Assembly (NCBI GenBank): GCA_007122455.1
Contig: SKTU01000107.1
Coordinates: 1 to 38,832, forward strand
DNA: 38,832 nucleotides
Origin: Haloarculaceae archaeon
GTDB lineage: Archaea; Halobacteriota; Halobacteria; Halobacteriales; Haloarculaceae
Direction: 5' to 3'
A program made the translations under genes and the position numbers. The notes beneath the pieces were generated by a model that saw only the letters and a program-made list of their open reading frames with translations, made no database searches and was not told the DNA's origin. Of this stretch, positions 8,583 through 17,005 are shown piece after piece. Each line of letters starts with the position of its first letter. The stretch's first letter is position 1.

Positions 8583-8699
8583 GACGCAGAAAGAGGGGGA
8601 TGTTCGCTCCCCTCGACGATCGAACGTAGAGCGTCGAGGGCAACACGGACTCTCGTGCGTTGAGAGCAGATCGACGTCGATCGCGCAGTCGTTGGCGTC

Positions 8700-9902
8700 C
8701 TATCGACGTTGGAGTTCCAGGAGGGATCCGGTCGTGGCGACGTCCCGTTGCCGGACGTCGGCGAGTAGTTCCCCTGCGTTGGTTCGGAGTGCGTCACGGA
8801 CGTAAACCGGATCTTCGACCACGGCCGAAATCAGGTCACCGTGGTCGGCGAGTGCGAGCTCGTCACTCAGCTGTCTGAGTTGGCTATCGCGGGGAAGTCC
8901 GCGGAGATCGATTGCGTCGTCGGGGACCCCCCGAAGCGCGTCTTCGAGAAACGCCTCGACCGTAGCCGCAAGCCCCTCGAGTGAGTCGTAGCCGTCGGTA
9001 TCGCCGACGTTTCGCTGGAGATCGCGGTCGAAGGGCAGTTCGTGGATGACTGGAACGTCGATCTCGACCGTATCCTCGAAGAGCCGGTTCTCCGCCCCAC
9101 AGCATTCACACTCGAGCGTGTTCATGTTCACCACTGCAGCCACCGTCGCGACGCCGTTCTCCTCGAACAACTCGACCGTCCGTCTGGTGTCGTCGACGCT
9201 CGCGTCGAACGGCGTGGTCACGAAGATCCCGCCGTCGACCGGTACGTGTTCGAGCACTGCACCGGCCACGTCGTCCGATCCCGCCGGCATGTCGATGATG
9301 AGTACGTCGCGATCCTCCCACGCCCCTTGAGCGAGCAAGTTCTCGACGGCGCCGTAGGCGATAGCGCCACGCCGTGCTGTCGGCGGCTCTCCCCCCGCAA
9401 CTCCTGGGCTCAGCATTTCGAGCCCGTCGGATTCGATCGGTACCGGCTGCCCGTGTTCGTTCGTCAGAATGGGCCCCTCGACATCGGCAAGCAGGTGCGG
9501 GACGTTCGGACCGTAGATATCGGCGTCGAACAGCGCGGTGTCGAGACCCCGAGACGACAGCATCCGCGCGAGTGCGACGGAGACGGTAGTCTTTCCGACT
9601 CCACCTTTCGCGCTCGCGACGGCGAGTACGTGGTCAATCTCGGGAAGATCGACGCCCTTCGTCTCGTCTCGAACCGGCAGGACACGGGCGTGATTCGCCT
9701 CCGGGAGCGTGAGTGCCGCGCCACGGATCTGTTCGACGATCCGTTCGGCGAGATCTTCGCCCAGTCCGTCGATCGCGACGTCGACCGTTACCGCCCCGTC
9801 AGCGATCCTAACTCGACGAACGATGCCCTTCGAGATCGGATCGCTCCCGTCGGGCAGCGTGACCTCCCGAAACGGTTCCGGAGCCTGGTCGTTCTTCGCC
9901 AT
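8700..9902 (-). CDS. Mrp/NBP35-family Fe-S or cofactor carrier ATPase with MIP18-like N-terminus
   Basis: This is a P-loop ATPase of the Mrp/ApbC/NBP35 group, which carries and delivers Fe-S clusters. Residues about 20-75 resemble the MIP18/DUF59 domain. The deviant Walker A is SAKGGVGKT (98-106), followed by FDADIYGPN and the IIDMPAG switch. The usual C-terminal CxxC is replaced by Cys265-x-Cys267-Cys268 (ECECCG), a plausible cluster bridge. About 70 further residues after the ATPase core are unassigned. ATG 9902 is chosen because a box (CTTATCAT, about 9927-9934) lies 28 nt upstream. It lies 200 nt before the small ORF preceding the alpha gene and on the same strand, so a role in maturing that enzyme is inferred. 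A housekeeping Fe-S role is the alternative. Confidence 0.85.
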   Translation of the reverse strand: MAKNDQAPEPFREVTLPDGSDPISKGIVRRVRIADGAVTVDVAIDGLGEDLAERIVEQIRGAALTLPEANHARVLPVRDETKGVDLPEIDHVLAVASAKGGVGKTTVSVALARMLSSRGLDTALFDADIYGPNVPHLLADVEGPILTNEHGQPVPIESDGLEMLSPGVAGGEPPTARRGAIAYGAVENLLAQGAWEDRDVLIIDMPAGSDDVAGAVLEHVPVDGGIFVTTPFDASVDDTRRTVELFEENGVATVAAVVNMNTLECECCGAENRLFEDTVEIDVPVIHELPFDRDLQRNVGDTDGYDSLEGLAATVEAFLEDALRGVPDDAIDLRGLPRDSQLRQLSDELALADHGDLISAVVEDPVYVRDALRTNAGELLADVRQRDVATTGSLLELQRR

Positions 9903-10085
9903 CGATAGAACGTTGACCGGCGCTAATGATAAGCGGCTCTTCGATTCCCAGCGAGTGAAACACACCCACGCAACACCAATGGGCGTCAGTTACCCACCAC
10001 TCGACCGTACGTTCGTTCGAGAACACCCGGATGTGGATCCCGATTAGCGGCGTTTGCGACACGTCGTGGGGCTAAAAAGCGACCG

Positions 10086-10283
10086 CTATCGCATCTCGGC
10101 GAGCGTGACGAAGGAGTGCTCCGCGGCGGTCACCCACTGGGTGACGATCTCGTCGTCGCGGCACGTTCGGGGGTAAATCGTACATTCGTCTCCGTTCTCC
10201 CCGTCGACGATCGCGTATTCGAAGTCGTCGTTGGGAATCCCCGCATCGAGTTGGACGTTCGTCGATAGTTTCTCGTCGTCCAT
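10086..10283 (-). CDS. Small haloarchaeal protein, DUF7511-like
   Basis: This is a 65-aa cytoplasmic protein with no membrane segment. DECTIYPRTCRDDE followed by TQWVTAAEHSFVTLAEMR resembles the haloarchaeal DUF7511 pattern; I recall this family from memory and its function is unknown. ATG 10283 is supported by a box (CTATTATG, about 10307-10315) centred 28 nt upstream. The longer frame upstream has shadow-like Arg-rich composition and is rejected. Confidence 0.65.
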   Translation of the reverse strand: MDDEKLSTNVQLDAGIPNDDFEYAIVDGENGDECTIYPRTCRDDEIVTQWVTAAEHSFVTLAEMR

Positions 10284-10396
10284 ACCTACACTTCTCGTTA
10301 TGACTGCATAATAGTTTCTATTTGTAGGAATATTACGCGTGGTTGGCTGATCGGACAGATACGTGGACGCTCGACAGTCGTTCGTCCAGTGACGCC

Positions 10397-10801
10397 TCAC
10401 TCGTCGATCGAGCCGGGTGGTGGGGCAGCGTCGACGACGGTGAACTCGAGTTCTCGGCCCGAACGATCGAACGCTCTGACGTCGTCGATTTCGTAGGGTG
10501 GAATCGCGACGAAGACGACCTCGTGGAGGTCGTCCCGCTTGGTGAGTATCGGTGTTCCGTCGGGATGGGTGAGGAACCGACCGTCCGCGCTCGGCGTCGA
10601 GAGATCCATTCCGAACACTGCTGCGACCGATTCGCCCGTGTCGGGGAGATACATGTCGGTGAACACCGGTGTGTCGTCCGGAACGTCGGCGTCGAACGTG
10701 CCGCCGGGCGACGTCGCGATCGAGACGGTGACGGAACCGGGGTCCCGATCGGCACCGATCTCGAGCAGCGCCTCCAGCAGACCGCGCGTGACGTAGACCA
10801 C
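10397..10801 (-). CDS. Conserved hypothetical haloarchaeal protein
   Basis: This is a predicted soluble protein of about 134 aa. It contains VTRGLLEALLEIGADRDP, then LPDTGESVAAVFGMDL and a C-terminal HEVVFVAIPPYEIDDVRAFDR. I recognise it only as the kind of hypothetical protein seen in haloarchaea. A JAB/MPN-like fold crossed my mind but no metal motif is present. The start is uncertain: GTG 10801 (MVYVTRG) reads as a natural N-terminus, while ATG 10834 adds 11 residues. It is transcribed away from the 44-aa protein gene at 10979. Confidence 0.6.
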   Translation of the reverse strand: MVYVTRGLLEALLEIGADRDPGSVTVSIATSPGGTFDADVPDDTPVFTDMYLPDTGESVAAVFGMDLSTPSADGRFLTHPDGTPILTKRDDLHEVVFVAIPPYEIDDVRAFDRSGRELEFTVVDAAPPPGSIDE

Positions 10802-10937
10802 GACAGTATACTTTCGTTGTCGTCCCCATAACACCGTCGTCGATCGAGATCTCGATACAACGTGCGGTTACTGAACTACCCCCACGACCTGTATACGGCG
10901 AGAACGTCGTATTTGACTTTATTCCAACAATAAACTG

Positions 10938-10955
10938 ACAAAAACTTTATATATC
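10938..10955 (+). promoter_or_regulatory. Strong TATA/BRE promoter of the 44-aa protein
   Basis: An A-rich BRE-like stretch is followed by CTTTATATAT, centred about 28 nt before ATG 10979. This is one of the best TATA matches in the window and suggests a strongly expressed, essentially leaderless transcript. Confidence 0.7.
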
Positions 10956-10978
10956 CCCCCGTCCTTTGTGAAACTGTC

Positions 10979-11113
10979 ATGTCCGACAACAAGGCAGCGA
11001 AGTTCCTCGCAGAGCACCCGAAGATGACCGGCGTCCTGTTCACCGCCATGCTCCTGCTCTCACAGGCAGGTACCGCCCTGGCCGGAAACGGATCGGCCTA
11101 CCCCGGCCCCTGA
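10979..11113 (+). CDS. 44-aa small protein with hydrophobic segment, DUF7503-like
   Basis: ATG 10979 to TGA 11111-11113 encodes 44 aa. A charged N-terminus (MSDNKAAKFLAEHPKM) is followed by a hydrophobic stretch (TGVLFTAMLLLSQAGTALA) and a short polar tail ending in YPGP. The middle could be a signal or a single membrane helix with an Ala-x-Ala-like end. It resembles small haloarchaeal proteins grouped as DUF7503 (recalled, not searched). Its promoter is unusually strong. It lies tail to tail with the CHAT-domain gene. Function unknown. Confidence 0.75.
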   Translation: MSDNKAAKFLAEHPKMTGVLFTAMLLLSQAGTALAGNGSAYPGP

Positions 11114-11212
11114 ACTGACTGATCGAACCGCCGACGCGAACGAACCTGATTCTTCGAAAACCTGTCGAGAAAGCATCATCTCCGCCACGTCGAGAGCAGT
11201 ACCCCCGTCACT

Positions 11213-13417
11213 CTACTCCCCGTCGAGGGAGACGGTGTCGCTCCAGGAGAACTCCCCGTCGAGAAACACCGGAATCGTCTCCAGCGAGAGAAACTCCTCG
11301 AGTTCGGCTCTGGAGACGCGAAAGGTTCCGGTAACGCCCGGACAGAGGAAGACGTCCTCGTTGTCGGCGATCGCCGGCTGGAACTGGACGCCGAGACCGA
11401 TCGTCCCGGTGAGATACGCGAGAACGTCTACGGAGTAGTCGTTCTCACCTCCGTCTAGCGTCGTGATATCCGCCGCCGTCGTGACCGTCGTTTCCGACTG
11501 AGCGATGTCGGCGTTCCCGTCGCCGATGACGAGATACTGTGAGCCGATGATGCTCCGATCCCGTGCGATGTTGAGTGCCGATCGAAGCGGGAATCCGATG
11601 TTGAGAAGGCGAGCCAGCGTCTTCCCGATGCGGACCGCACCGGTGTTGATTATGTCGTCGATGGTGACGACGCCCCCGACCGCGCCCCGCCGAATGAGCT
11701 CCGTCCCCTGTCGGTAGGAGCGGCAGGCGTTGAGAAAGAACACGTCGACACCGACCGTCTCGAGCGTCGCCGCGTCGAGCAGTCCGTCGGAGCAGTCGAA
11801 CCCGCCATCCTCGACGTGACCGATGTAGTGGAAGAAGTCGGTATCGGACTCCAAAACGAGCTGTAGCCGGTCCGTCGTCAACCCCTCGTAAAAGGAGAGT
11901 TCGAACGGGAGGTCCTCCCGGGAGCCGTACACCTCCTCGGCGACGTGGTGCTCCTCGAGCATCTGTTCGTCGTTACAGACGACCACGAGCCGGATGTCGC
12001 CGTCGGTCGGCTCCCGTGCGAACCGGTTCCGGTAGGCCTCGGTCATGGCCTTACTCGCGCCGAACGGCGCCCCCGGTCCAACCCACGCCTGCTCGAGCGA
12101 GTCGGTGCCGCTCGGTTCGACGAACGCCTCGCTGGGGTTCGATTCCGAACGACGATCGTCCGCCGTCGCTCCGTCGGTCACCCGCTCGGCGGTTCGAACG
12201 ATCGAGAGATCGTTCACGAGATACGGGAGGACGTCGATACTCTCCGGACGCGACGTGACGTGGGAGACCAGCTTCCACTGTGGGACGTGTTCGGCGAGTC
12301 GCTCGAACGGAACGCGCAGATATTCGGCCAGCTGTTGTTGTAGCGACATCTCGTAGAGCGCATCGAAGTCGAGATCCACCGCCGAATTCAGTGCCTTCCG
12401 CTCGTAGAGCGGAACGGGGCGCGGACCGGCCGTTCTGACGACGCAGTCCAGGAGGAAACACTGCTTGAGCGTTCGCTCGACGGTCTCTTCGAACCCGAAC
12501 GCCCCGTCCAGATCGTAGGAGAACCCCTCGTCGGTGACCAGTTGCGGCCTCGGCCCCGGACGAACGTCCGCAGCGAGATAATGCGAGAGCGTCGAGACGA
12601 CGAAGACGGACTCCATCGTCGGCGGGACTTCGATCGTGACTCCCGTATCGGGCGTCCGCAGTCCCCGGGGGATCGAAAGCTGCTCACCCACCGATAGTGC
12701 GGGTGGATGACCGCGGAGTGTCGGATACGACCGCTCGCTCGTGGTCGTCTTCAGTGCGCTACCGAACGTCGAGACGGCGGCCATCAGGTCGTGTGGGTCC
12801 GTCGTCGTCGTCACCGTCGCAGCCGGACGCTCGTGAAACGACCTGGCGCCGACCTGTACGGGAGTCGTGCCGTCGACGGCGATCGTCGCCTCGCCGACGC
12901 TGAATCGGACCGAGAACGGCGCCTCGATCCGGAGATAGATCTTCATCGGCGAGGTCAGCTCGATCTCGTAGCTGCCGGCGTCGAAGGAGCGCTCCTCGAA
13001 GTGACCGATCTGGACGAGCTCTCCTTCCCCGTGGACGTACATCGAACTGACGACCTGAAACGTAAACTCCGATGCCGAAAACTCGGCAGCGGTGTCGACG
13101 GGGTATCGGAACGAGTCGGGGTCGGTTCTCCGTAACGTTGGCGGCGTGTCGGTCGTAACTTCGCAGCGCCGGCGCTCGATTCGATCGTTGATCTCGAACC
13201 CGGATCCGTCGTCGAGCGGCGCGATCGAGACGCGGGAGACGACATCGTCGACGTCCGGGTTCCGTGCCATGATCGTGGAGAGTACGTTCGCGCCGAGATC
13301 GAAAAACGCTTCGACGGCGGGCGGATCACCTGAGTAGATCTCGAATCGCGTTCGCGTACAGCGTCGGCGTCCGTCGTCGGCCGTTTTCGACGGCATCGCG
13401 GATCGCGTCGACTGCAC
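11213..13417 (-). CDS. CHAT-domain caspase-like protein (paralogue 1)
   Basis: The protein is up to 734 aa. The C-terminal third is a CHAT (caspase HetF-associated with TPR) domain with an intact dyad: His534 in FFHYIGHVEDG and Cys565 in FFLNACRSY. The first 450 or so residues are predicted beta-rich and carry no TPR repeats that I can see. They match the same region of the protein at 23300-25228, so the two are full-length paralogues. The start is uncertain: ATG 13417 or 13396 overlaps the upstream gene by 71-92 nt, and ATG 13270 would avoid overlap, but haloarchaeal codon use seems to continue upstream of 13270. CHAT proteins elsewhere act as proteases in signalling or defence; substrate and trigger here are unknown. 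Confidence 0.8.
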   Translation of the reverse strand: MQSTRSAMPSKTADDGRRRCTRTRFEIYSGDPPAVEAFFDLGANVLSTIMARNPDVDDVVSRVSIAPLDDGSGFEINDRIERRRCEVTTDTPPTLRRTDPDSFRYPVDTAAEFSASEFTFQVVSSMYVHGEGELVQIGHFEERSFDAGSYEIELTSPMKIYLRIEAPFSVRFSVGEATIAVDGTTPVQVGARSFHERPAATVTTTTDPHDLMAAVSTFGSALKTTTSERSYPTLRGHPPALSVGEQLSIPRGLRTPDTGVTIEVPPTMESVFVVSTLSHYLAADVRPGPRPQLVTDEGFSYDLDGAFGFEETVERTLKQCFLLDCVVRTAGPRPVPLYERKALNSAVDLDFDALYEMSLQQQLAEYLRVPFERLAEHVPQWKLVSHVTSRPESIDVLPYLVNDLSIVRTAERVTDGATADDRRSESNPSEAFVEPSGTDSLEQAWVGPGAPFGASKAMTEAYRNRFAREPTDGDIRLVVVCNDEQMLEEHHVAEEVYGSREDLPFELSFYEGLTTDRLQLVLESDTDFFHYIGHVEDGGFDCSDGLLDAATLETVGVDVFFLNACRSYRQGTELIRRGAVGGVVTIDDIINTGAVRIGKTLARLLNIGFPLRSALNIARDRSIIGSQYLVIGDGNADIAQSETTVTTAADITTLDGGENDYSVDVLAYLTGTIGLGVQFQPAIADNEDVFLCPGVTGTFRVSRAELEEFLSLETIPVFLDGEFSWSDTVSLDGE

Positions 13418-13988
13418 CGTCCAGCACGCCCGCGCCGTGACCGACGAGAACGCGCTCGACGTCGTAGCTCAGGAGAGATCGCGGGGGACGGATTCGGAGC
13501 ATCGGGTGAACCCCGAGCCGTTCGTCTCGCGTCAGGAAGTACGACGCCGTCCCGACTGCCTCCGGAACGACGAGCGTCTCGCCGTCGAACAGCACGGCCT
13601 CCTGCCAGAGCGGGTTGTCGACGAGCCGGATCGAATCGAAGCCGCCGATCGTCGAACCGAACCGCTCGACCGGCGCGTCGATCTCGGACGCGACGCCGCT
13701 CATCCACTCGGGGACGTGTACGGAAACGCCGTGGCGTTCGGCGATCGTCCCCGCGTCTCGCCTGTGTCTTTCGAACAGCGTGACCACACCGGCGACCTCG
13801 CCGAGGTCGGAGAGTAACTCGTCGACGGCGTCGCCGTCGACCGGATCGACGACCCAGACGCCGTCGTCGCCTTCGATCGCGTGGGACGCCCGCTGCATCC
13901 GCTCGTCGGGGTAGGCGATCCACCCCGCGCCGCCGTCGAAGCGGTCGACGATCTCGACTTCGGTTTCCCCCGAACCTTTCATGGGCAT
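13326..13988 (-). CDS. Degenerate metallo-beta-lactamase-like protein
   Basis: This is a protein of about 220 aa with the general pattern of a metallo-beta-lactamase-fold hydrolase: an opening strand region (AGWIAYPDE), VWVVDPVDGDAVDELL, and a C-terminal VLVGHGAGVLDGA. At the metal motif HxHxDH it reads ERHRRDAG, so most metal ligands are missing and catalysis is doubtful. ATG 13988 is supported by a box (CGTTTATCC, 14011-14019) centred 27 nt upstream. Its 3' end overlaps the CHAT reading frame, so the two are probably one transcript and may act together. Confidence 0.65.
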   Translation of the reverse strand: MPMKGSGETEVEIVDRFDGGAGWIAYPDERMQRASHAIEGDDGVWVVDPVDGDAVDELLSDLGEVAGVVTLFERHRRDAGTIAERHGVSVHVPEWMSGVASEIDAPVERFGSTIGGFDSIRLVDNPLWQEAVLFDGETLVVPEAVGTASYFLTRDERLGVHPMLRIRPPRSLLSYDVERVLVGHGAGVLDGAVDAIRDAVENGRRRTPTLYANAIRDLLR

Positions 13989-14009
13989 ACAGTCGCTTCG
14001 AGCGGGAAT

Positions 14010-14020
14010 CGGATAAACGG
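14010..14020 (-). promoter_or_regulatory. Probable TATA box of the MBL-like/CHAT transcript
   Basis: On the minus strand this reads CCGTTTATCC, centred 27 nt before ATG 13988. It shares an 81-nt intergenic region with the divergent VOC promoter. Confidence 0.5.
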
Positions 14021-14035
14021 TCAGCCCCACGAGGG

Positions 14036-14047
14036 ATGGTTTTATTC
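14036..14047 (+). promoter_or_regulatory. Probable TATA box of the VOC gene
   Basis: TGGTTTTATTCC is centred about 27 nt before ATG 14070, the leaderless spacing. Confidence 0.55.
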
Positions 14048-14069
14048 CCGCGCGCCGCCCCACTCACGT

Positions 14070-14768
14070 ATGCTCGACGTCTGCCGATGGCTCACCCTGG
14101 AAGTCAAATATCTCGATCCGATCGTCGAGTTCTACCGCGAGCATCTGGACGTCGCTGTCGTCTCCGGGACCGACGACGAGTGTGCGCTCGACGTGGGTGA
14201 CGGCTGTGAGCTTCGCCTGCGTCGTCCGAGCGGCGTTCCCCGCGGGGGGCTTCACACCCACTACGCCTTCGCCTGCCCCGCCAACGTCTACGACGCGTGG
14301 TGGGCCGAACTGGAGGCGGAGTTCGAACTTCAGGAGGTCGAGTTCGGCTCGATGCGCTCGCTGTATCTGTACGATCCGGAAGGTAACTGCGTGGAGATCG
14401 CCGGCGCTGCCGCGGATCGACCCATCGACGATCCCACGCTGTCGGGGATCTTCGAGGTCGTCTTCGAGGTCGAGGAGCTATCGCCCGCCGAATCGTTCTA
14501 CACGGACCTCGGGTTCGAGATCGTCGACCGGGGTGAAAATCGGCGGCGGACCCGTCTGACCTCGGGGGGGCTCGATATCGAGCTGTGGGAACCTCATCTC
14601 GGGCTGGCGGACGCCCGCGGCGGTGTCCACGTCGACGTCGGTATCGAGGCCGGAGATCCGGAAGCGGCCGCCGACGCGGTTGCCGAACGCGTCACAAAGC
14701 GAGAATCAGTCGGCGACGGGGTTCGGATCCGCGATCCGGACGGTCATTATCTGACGTTCGTCAGTTGA
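14070..14768 (+). CDS. VOC (glyoxalase/dioxygenase) superfamily protein
   Basis: This is a 232-aa protein with two beta-alpha-beta-beta-beta modules. The first runs from LTLEVKYLDPIVEFYREHL to LYLYDPEGNCVEIAG. The second runs from FEVVFEVEELSPAESFYTDLGFEI to VRIRDPDGHYLTFVS. The paired DPEGN and DPDGH ends are typical of glyoxalase or extradiol-dioxygenase folds. His and Glu residues at plausible metal positions are present, but the substrate cannot be deduced. The 3' end overlaps the convergent DUF5779-like gene by 8 nt. Confidence 0.75.
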   Translation: MLDVCRWLTLEVKYLDPIVEFYREHLDVAVVSGTDDECALDVGDGCELRLRRPSGVPRGGLHTHYAFACPANVYDAWWAELEAEFELQEVEFGSMRSLYLYDPEGNCVEIAGAAADRPIDDPTLSGIFEVVFEVEELSPAESFYTDLGFEIVDRGENRRRTRLTSGGLDIELWEPHLGLADARGGVHVDVGIEAGDPEAAADAVAERVTKRESVGDGVRIRDPDGHYLTFVS

Positions 14769-15051
14769 GCCGGTCGGCGTTTATCTCCCGGCCCGGCGGC
14801 GAGACGACGAGGAACTTCCGAAAGTGCATCAGTTCGCCGCCCATCTCCCGAACGTCGCGTGCGAACCCCGCCGCGAGTTCGTTGAGATCCCCCTCGATCG
14901 AGAGCACGAGCACGTCGCCGCCACGCACGTGTCGAACCCACTCGTCGGGATCCGTCGATCCGTCGAGAACGCCGAGAACGACGGAGCCGGGGCCTTCGGG
15001 GTCGTCGAGCTCTCCTTCCGCGGTCTGCAGGTCGAGATCGAAATCGCTCAT
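14761..15051 (-). CDS. DUF5779-like haloarchaeal protein
   Basis: This is a 96-aa acidic soluble protein. The stretches VVLGVLDGSTDPDEWV, VLVLSIEGDLNELAAGFA and GGELMHFRKFLVVSPPG match the haloarchaeal family I know as DUF5779, of unknown function. Start ATG 15051 has a T-run (about 15072-15079, minus strand) at leaderless distance. It is convergent with the VOC gene. Confidence 0.75.
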   Translation of the reverse strand: MSDFDLDLQTAEGELDDPEGPGSVVLGVLDGSTDPDEWVRHVRGGDVLVLSIEGDLNELAAGFARDVREMGGELMHFRKFLVVSPPGREINADRLN

Positions 15052-15136
15052 ACTCGCCGTCGGACCGCCGACGAAAAAACCCTACCGGCACGACGCCACC
15101 ACGCGGCTTTTGTTCTCGACCGTTCTACGCTCTCCA

Positions 15137-16975
15137 GTGACCGACGACTCCGCGGACGCGATCGACCTCGGTACGTTCTACGACGCCGTCGAATCGGCCG
15201 GAAGACCGGTGGTGACCGCCACTGAGGTCGCCCGGTCGGTCGGCTGCTCGCAAGCGGCGGCCGTCGACGCCCTCTCGGCGCTCGCCGACGCGAACCGTAT
15301 CGAACGGCTCGCCGTTGACGCGGATCCGATCGTCTGGTTCCCCACGGACTACCGAAAGACGGCCGATCGCGAGCGAATCACCGTCTTCCCGGAACGTCGC
15401 GAGATCGTCGCCGACGCGCCGACGCAGTTCACCCGCGCACTTCTCTCGCAGTTCGCCGGCCTCGTCGATACGAACCGCAAGCGCGGATACCGATACGAGA
15501 TCCGCGAACAGGACGTCTGGAACGCACCGCATGAGGATCTCGAGTCGCTCCGGACGACGATCCGAACGGCCCTCGGCGGTCGGTACGAACCGCTCGAGGA
15601 GTGGGTCGAGGGACAGTGGGAACGGGCTCACAAGTTCAGACTGTTCACCCACGAGGACGGCTACACCGTTCTCGAAGCCAAGAGTGCGGACCTGCTCGGC
15701 AACGTCGCGGAGCAGCAACTCGAGGAGGGAACGATCCGCGCTCGGATCGACGACACGACGGCGTGGATCGCGGAGCGTCGAACCGCCGAGCTGAAGCGGA
15801 CGCTCTACGAGGCGGGCTATCCCGTTCAGGACCAGCGCGATCTCGATACCGGTGACGAACTCCAGATAGAGCTCCGGCTCGATCTGCGCCCGTATCAGGC
15901 CGACTGGGTCGCGCGCTTCGCCGACGCGAAGTCGGGCGTGCTCGTCGGTCCGCCGGGATCGGGAAAGACCGTCGCGACGATGGGGATCATGGCAGACGTC
16001 TCCGGCGAGACGTTGATCCTCGTCCCGTCGCGGGAGCTCGCCGCCCAGTGGGAGCGAATGCTGCTCGAGCACACGACGCTCTCGGCGGAGCAGATCGGCC
16101 AGTACCACGGCGGGCAGAAGGAACTCCGCCCGGTGACGATCGCGACCTACCGGATCGCGGGGATGGATCGACACCGGCTGCTGTTCGACTCGCGAGCGTG
16201 GGGGCTCATAGTCTACGACGAATGTCAGGGGATCCCGTCCCCGGTGAGTCGTCGAAGCGCGTCGCTGCAGTCGAGACACCAGCTCGGGCTGACGGGCTCC
16301 CCCGTCCGGGAGGACGACAAGCAGGAGGAGATATACACGCTCATCGGTCCGCCAATCGGGACCGACTGGGAGGCGCTCTTCGACGCCGGCTACGTCGCCG
16401 AACCGGAGGTCGAGATCAGGTACGTGCCGTGGGCGTCGGAGCTGCACCGCAACGAATACGGCGCCAGCGACGGCGCCGAAAAGCGCCAGCTCGCGGCGAC
16501 GAACCCGGCAAAGGGCCAGGAGATCGAAGCGATCCTCCGACACCACCGCGGTTCGAAGGCGATCGTCTTCGTCGAATACATCGATCAGGGGAACCGCCTC
16601 GCCGAAACGCTCGGCGCACCGTTCGTCAGCGGCGAAACGCCACACGCTCGCCGCCAGCGGCTCTTCGGGCAGTTCCGTGGCGGGGATCTCGATACCCTCG
16701 TCGTCTCGAGGGTCGGCGACGAGGGTATCGACCTCCCGAACGCCGAGGTCGCGATCGCCGCCTCGGGGCTCGGCGGTTCGCGTCGGCAGGGCGCCCAGCG
16801 GGCCGGCCGAACGATGCGTCCGGTCGGCAAGGCACGGATGTACGTCCTCGCGACCCGAGGCACCCGCGAGGAGGATTTCGCTCGCAACCGAACGCAGCAC
16901 CTCGCCGCTCGGGGCGTTCGGGTCCGGGAGACCGACCCCGTCGCGTTCGGCGACGGCCGCGTCGTCGGGGAGTAG
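15137..16975 (+). CDS. XPB/Rad25-type superfamily 2 DNA helicase
   Basis: This is a 612-aa ATP-dependent helicase resembling archaeal XPB, used in DNA repair or transcription-linked opening. The first 70 residues look like a winged-helix. A damage-recognition-like region follows. Walker A is GPPGSGKT (271-278), motif II is DECQ (361-364, in place of the more usual DEAH-type box), motif III is LTGSP (around 385) and motif VI is QRAGRTMRP. GTG 15137 is chosen because a box (CTTTTGTT, about 15108-15115) is centred 26 nt upstream and the winged-helix starts there; the open frame further upstream overlaps other genes with implausible Arg/Ser-rich sequence. Confidence 0.85.
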   Translation: MTDDSADAIDLGTFYDAVESAGRPVVTATEVARSVGCSQAAAVDALSALADANRIERLAVDADPIVWFPTDYRKTADRERITVFPERREIVADAPTQFTRALLSQFAGLVDTNRKRGYRYEIREQDVWNAPHEDLESLRTTIRTALGGRYEPLEEWVEGQWERAHKFRLFTHEDGYTVLEAKSADLLGNVAEQQLEEGTIRARIDDTTAWIAERRTAELKRTLYEAGYPVQDQRDLDTGDELQIELRLDLRPYQADWVARFADAKSGVLVGPPGSGKTVATMGIMADVSGETLILVPSRELAAQWERMLLEHTTLSAEQIGQYHGGQKELRPVTIATYRIAGMDRHRLLFDSRAWGLIVYDECQGIPSPVSRRSASLQSRHQLGLTGSPVREDDKQEEIYTLIGPPIGTDWEALFDAGYVAEPEVEIRYVPWASELHRNEYGASDGAEKRQLAATNPAKGQEIEAILRHHRGSKAIVFVEYIDQGNRLAETLGAPFVSGETPHARRQRLFGQFRGGDLDTLVVSRVGDEGIDLPNAEVAIAASGLGGSRRQGAQRAGRTMRPVGKARMYVLATRGTREEDFARNRTQHLAARGVRVRETDPVAFGDGRVVGE

Positions 16976-17005
16976 CTTCAAACGCTCCGACCGCGTGGTA
17001 CGCCC

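Noticed and set aside
14585-15136. Long upstream extension of the helicase frame
   Set aside because: It overlaps the VOC and DUF5779-like genes with Arg/Ser-rich sequence; GTG 15137 has promoter spacing and starts the winged-helix region.
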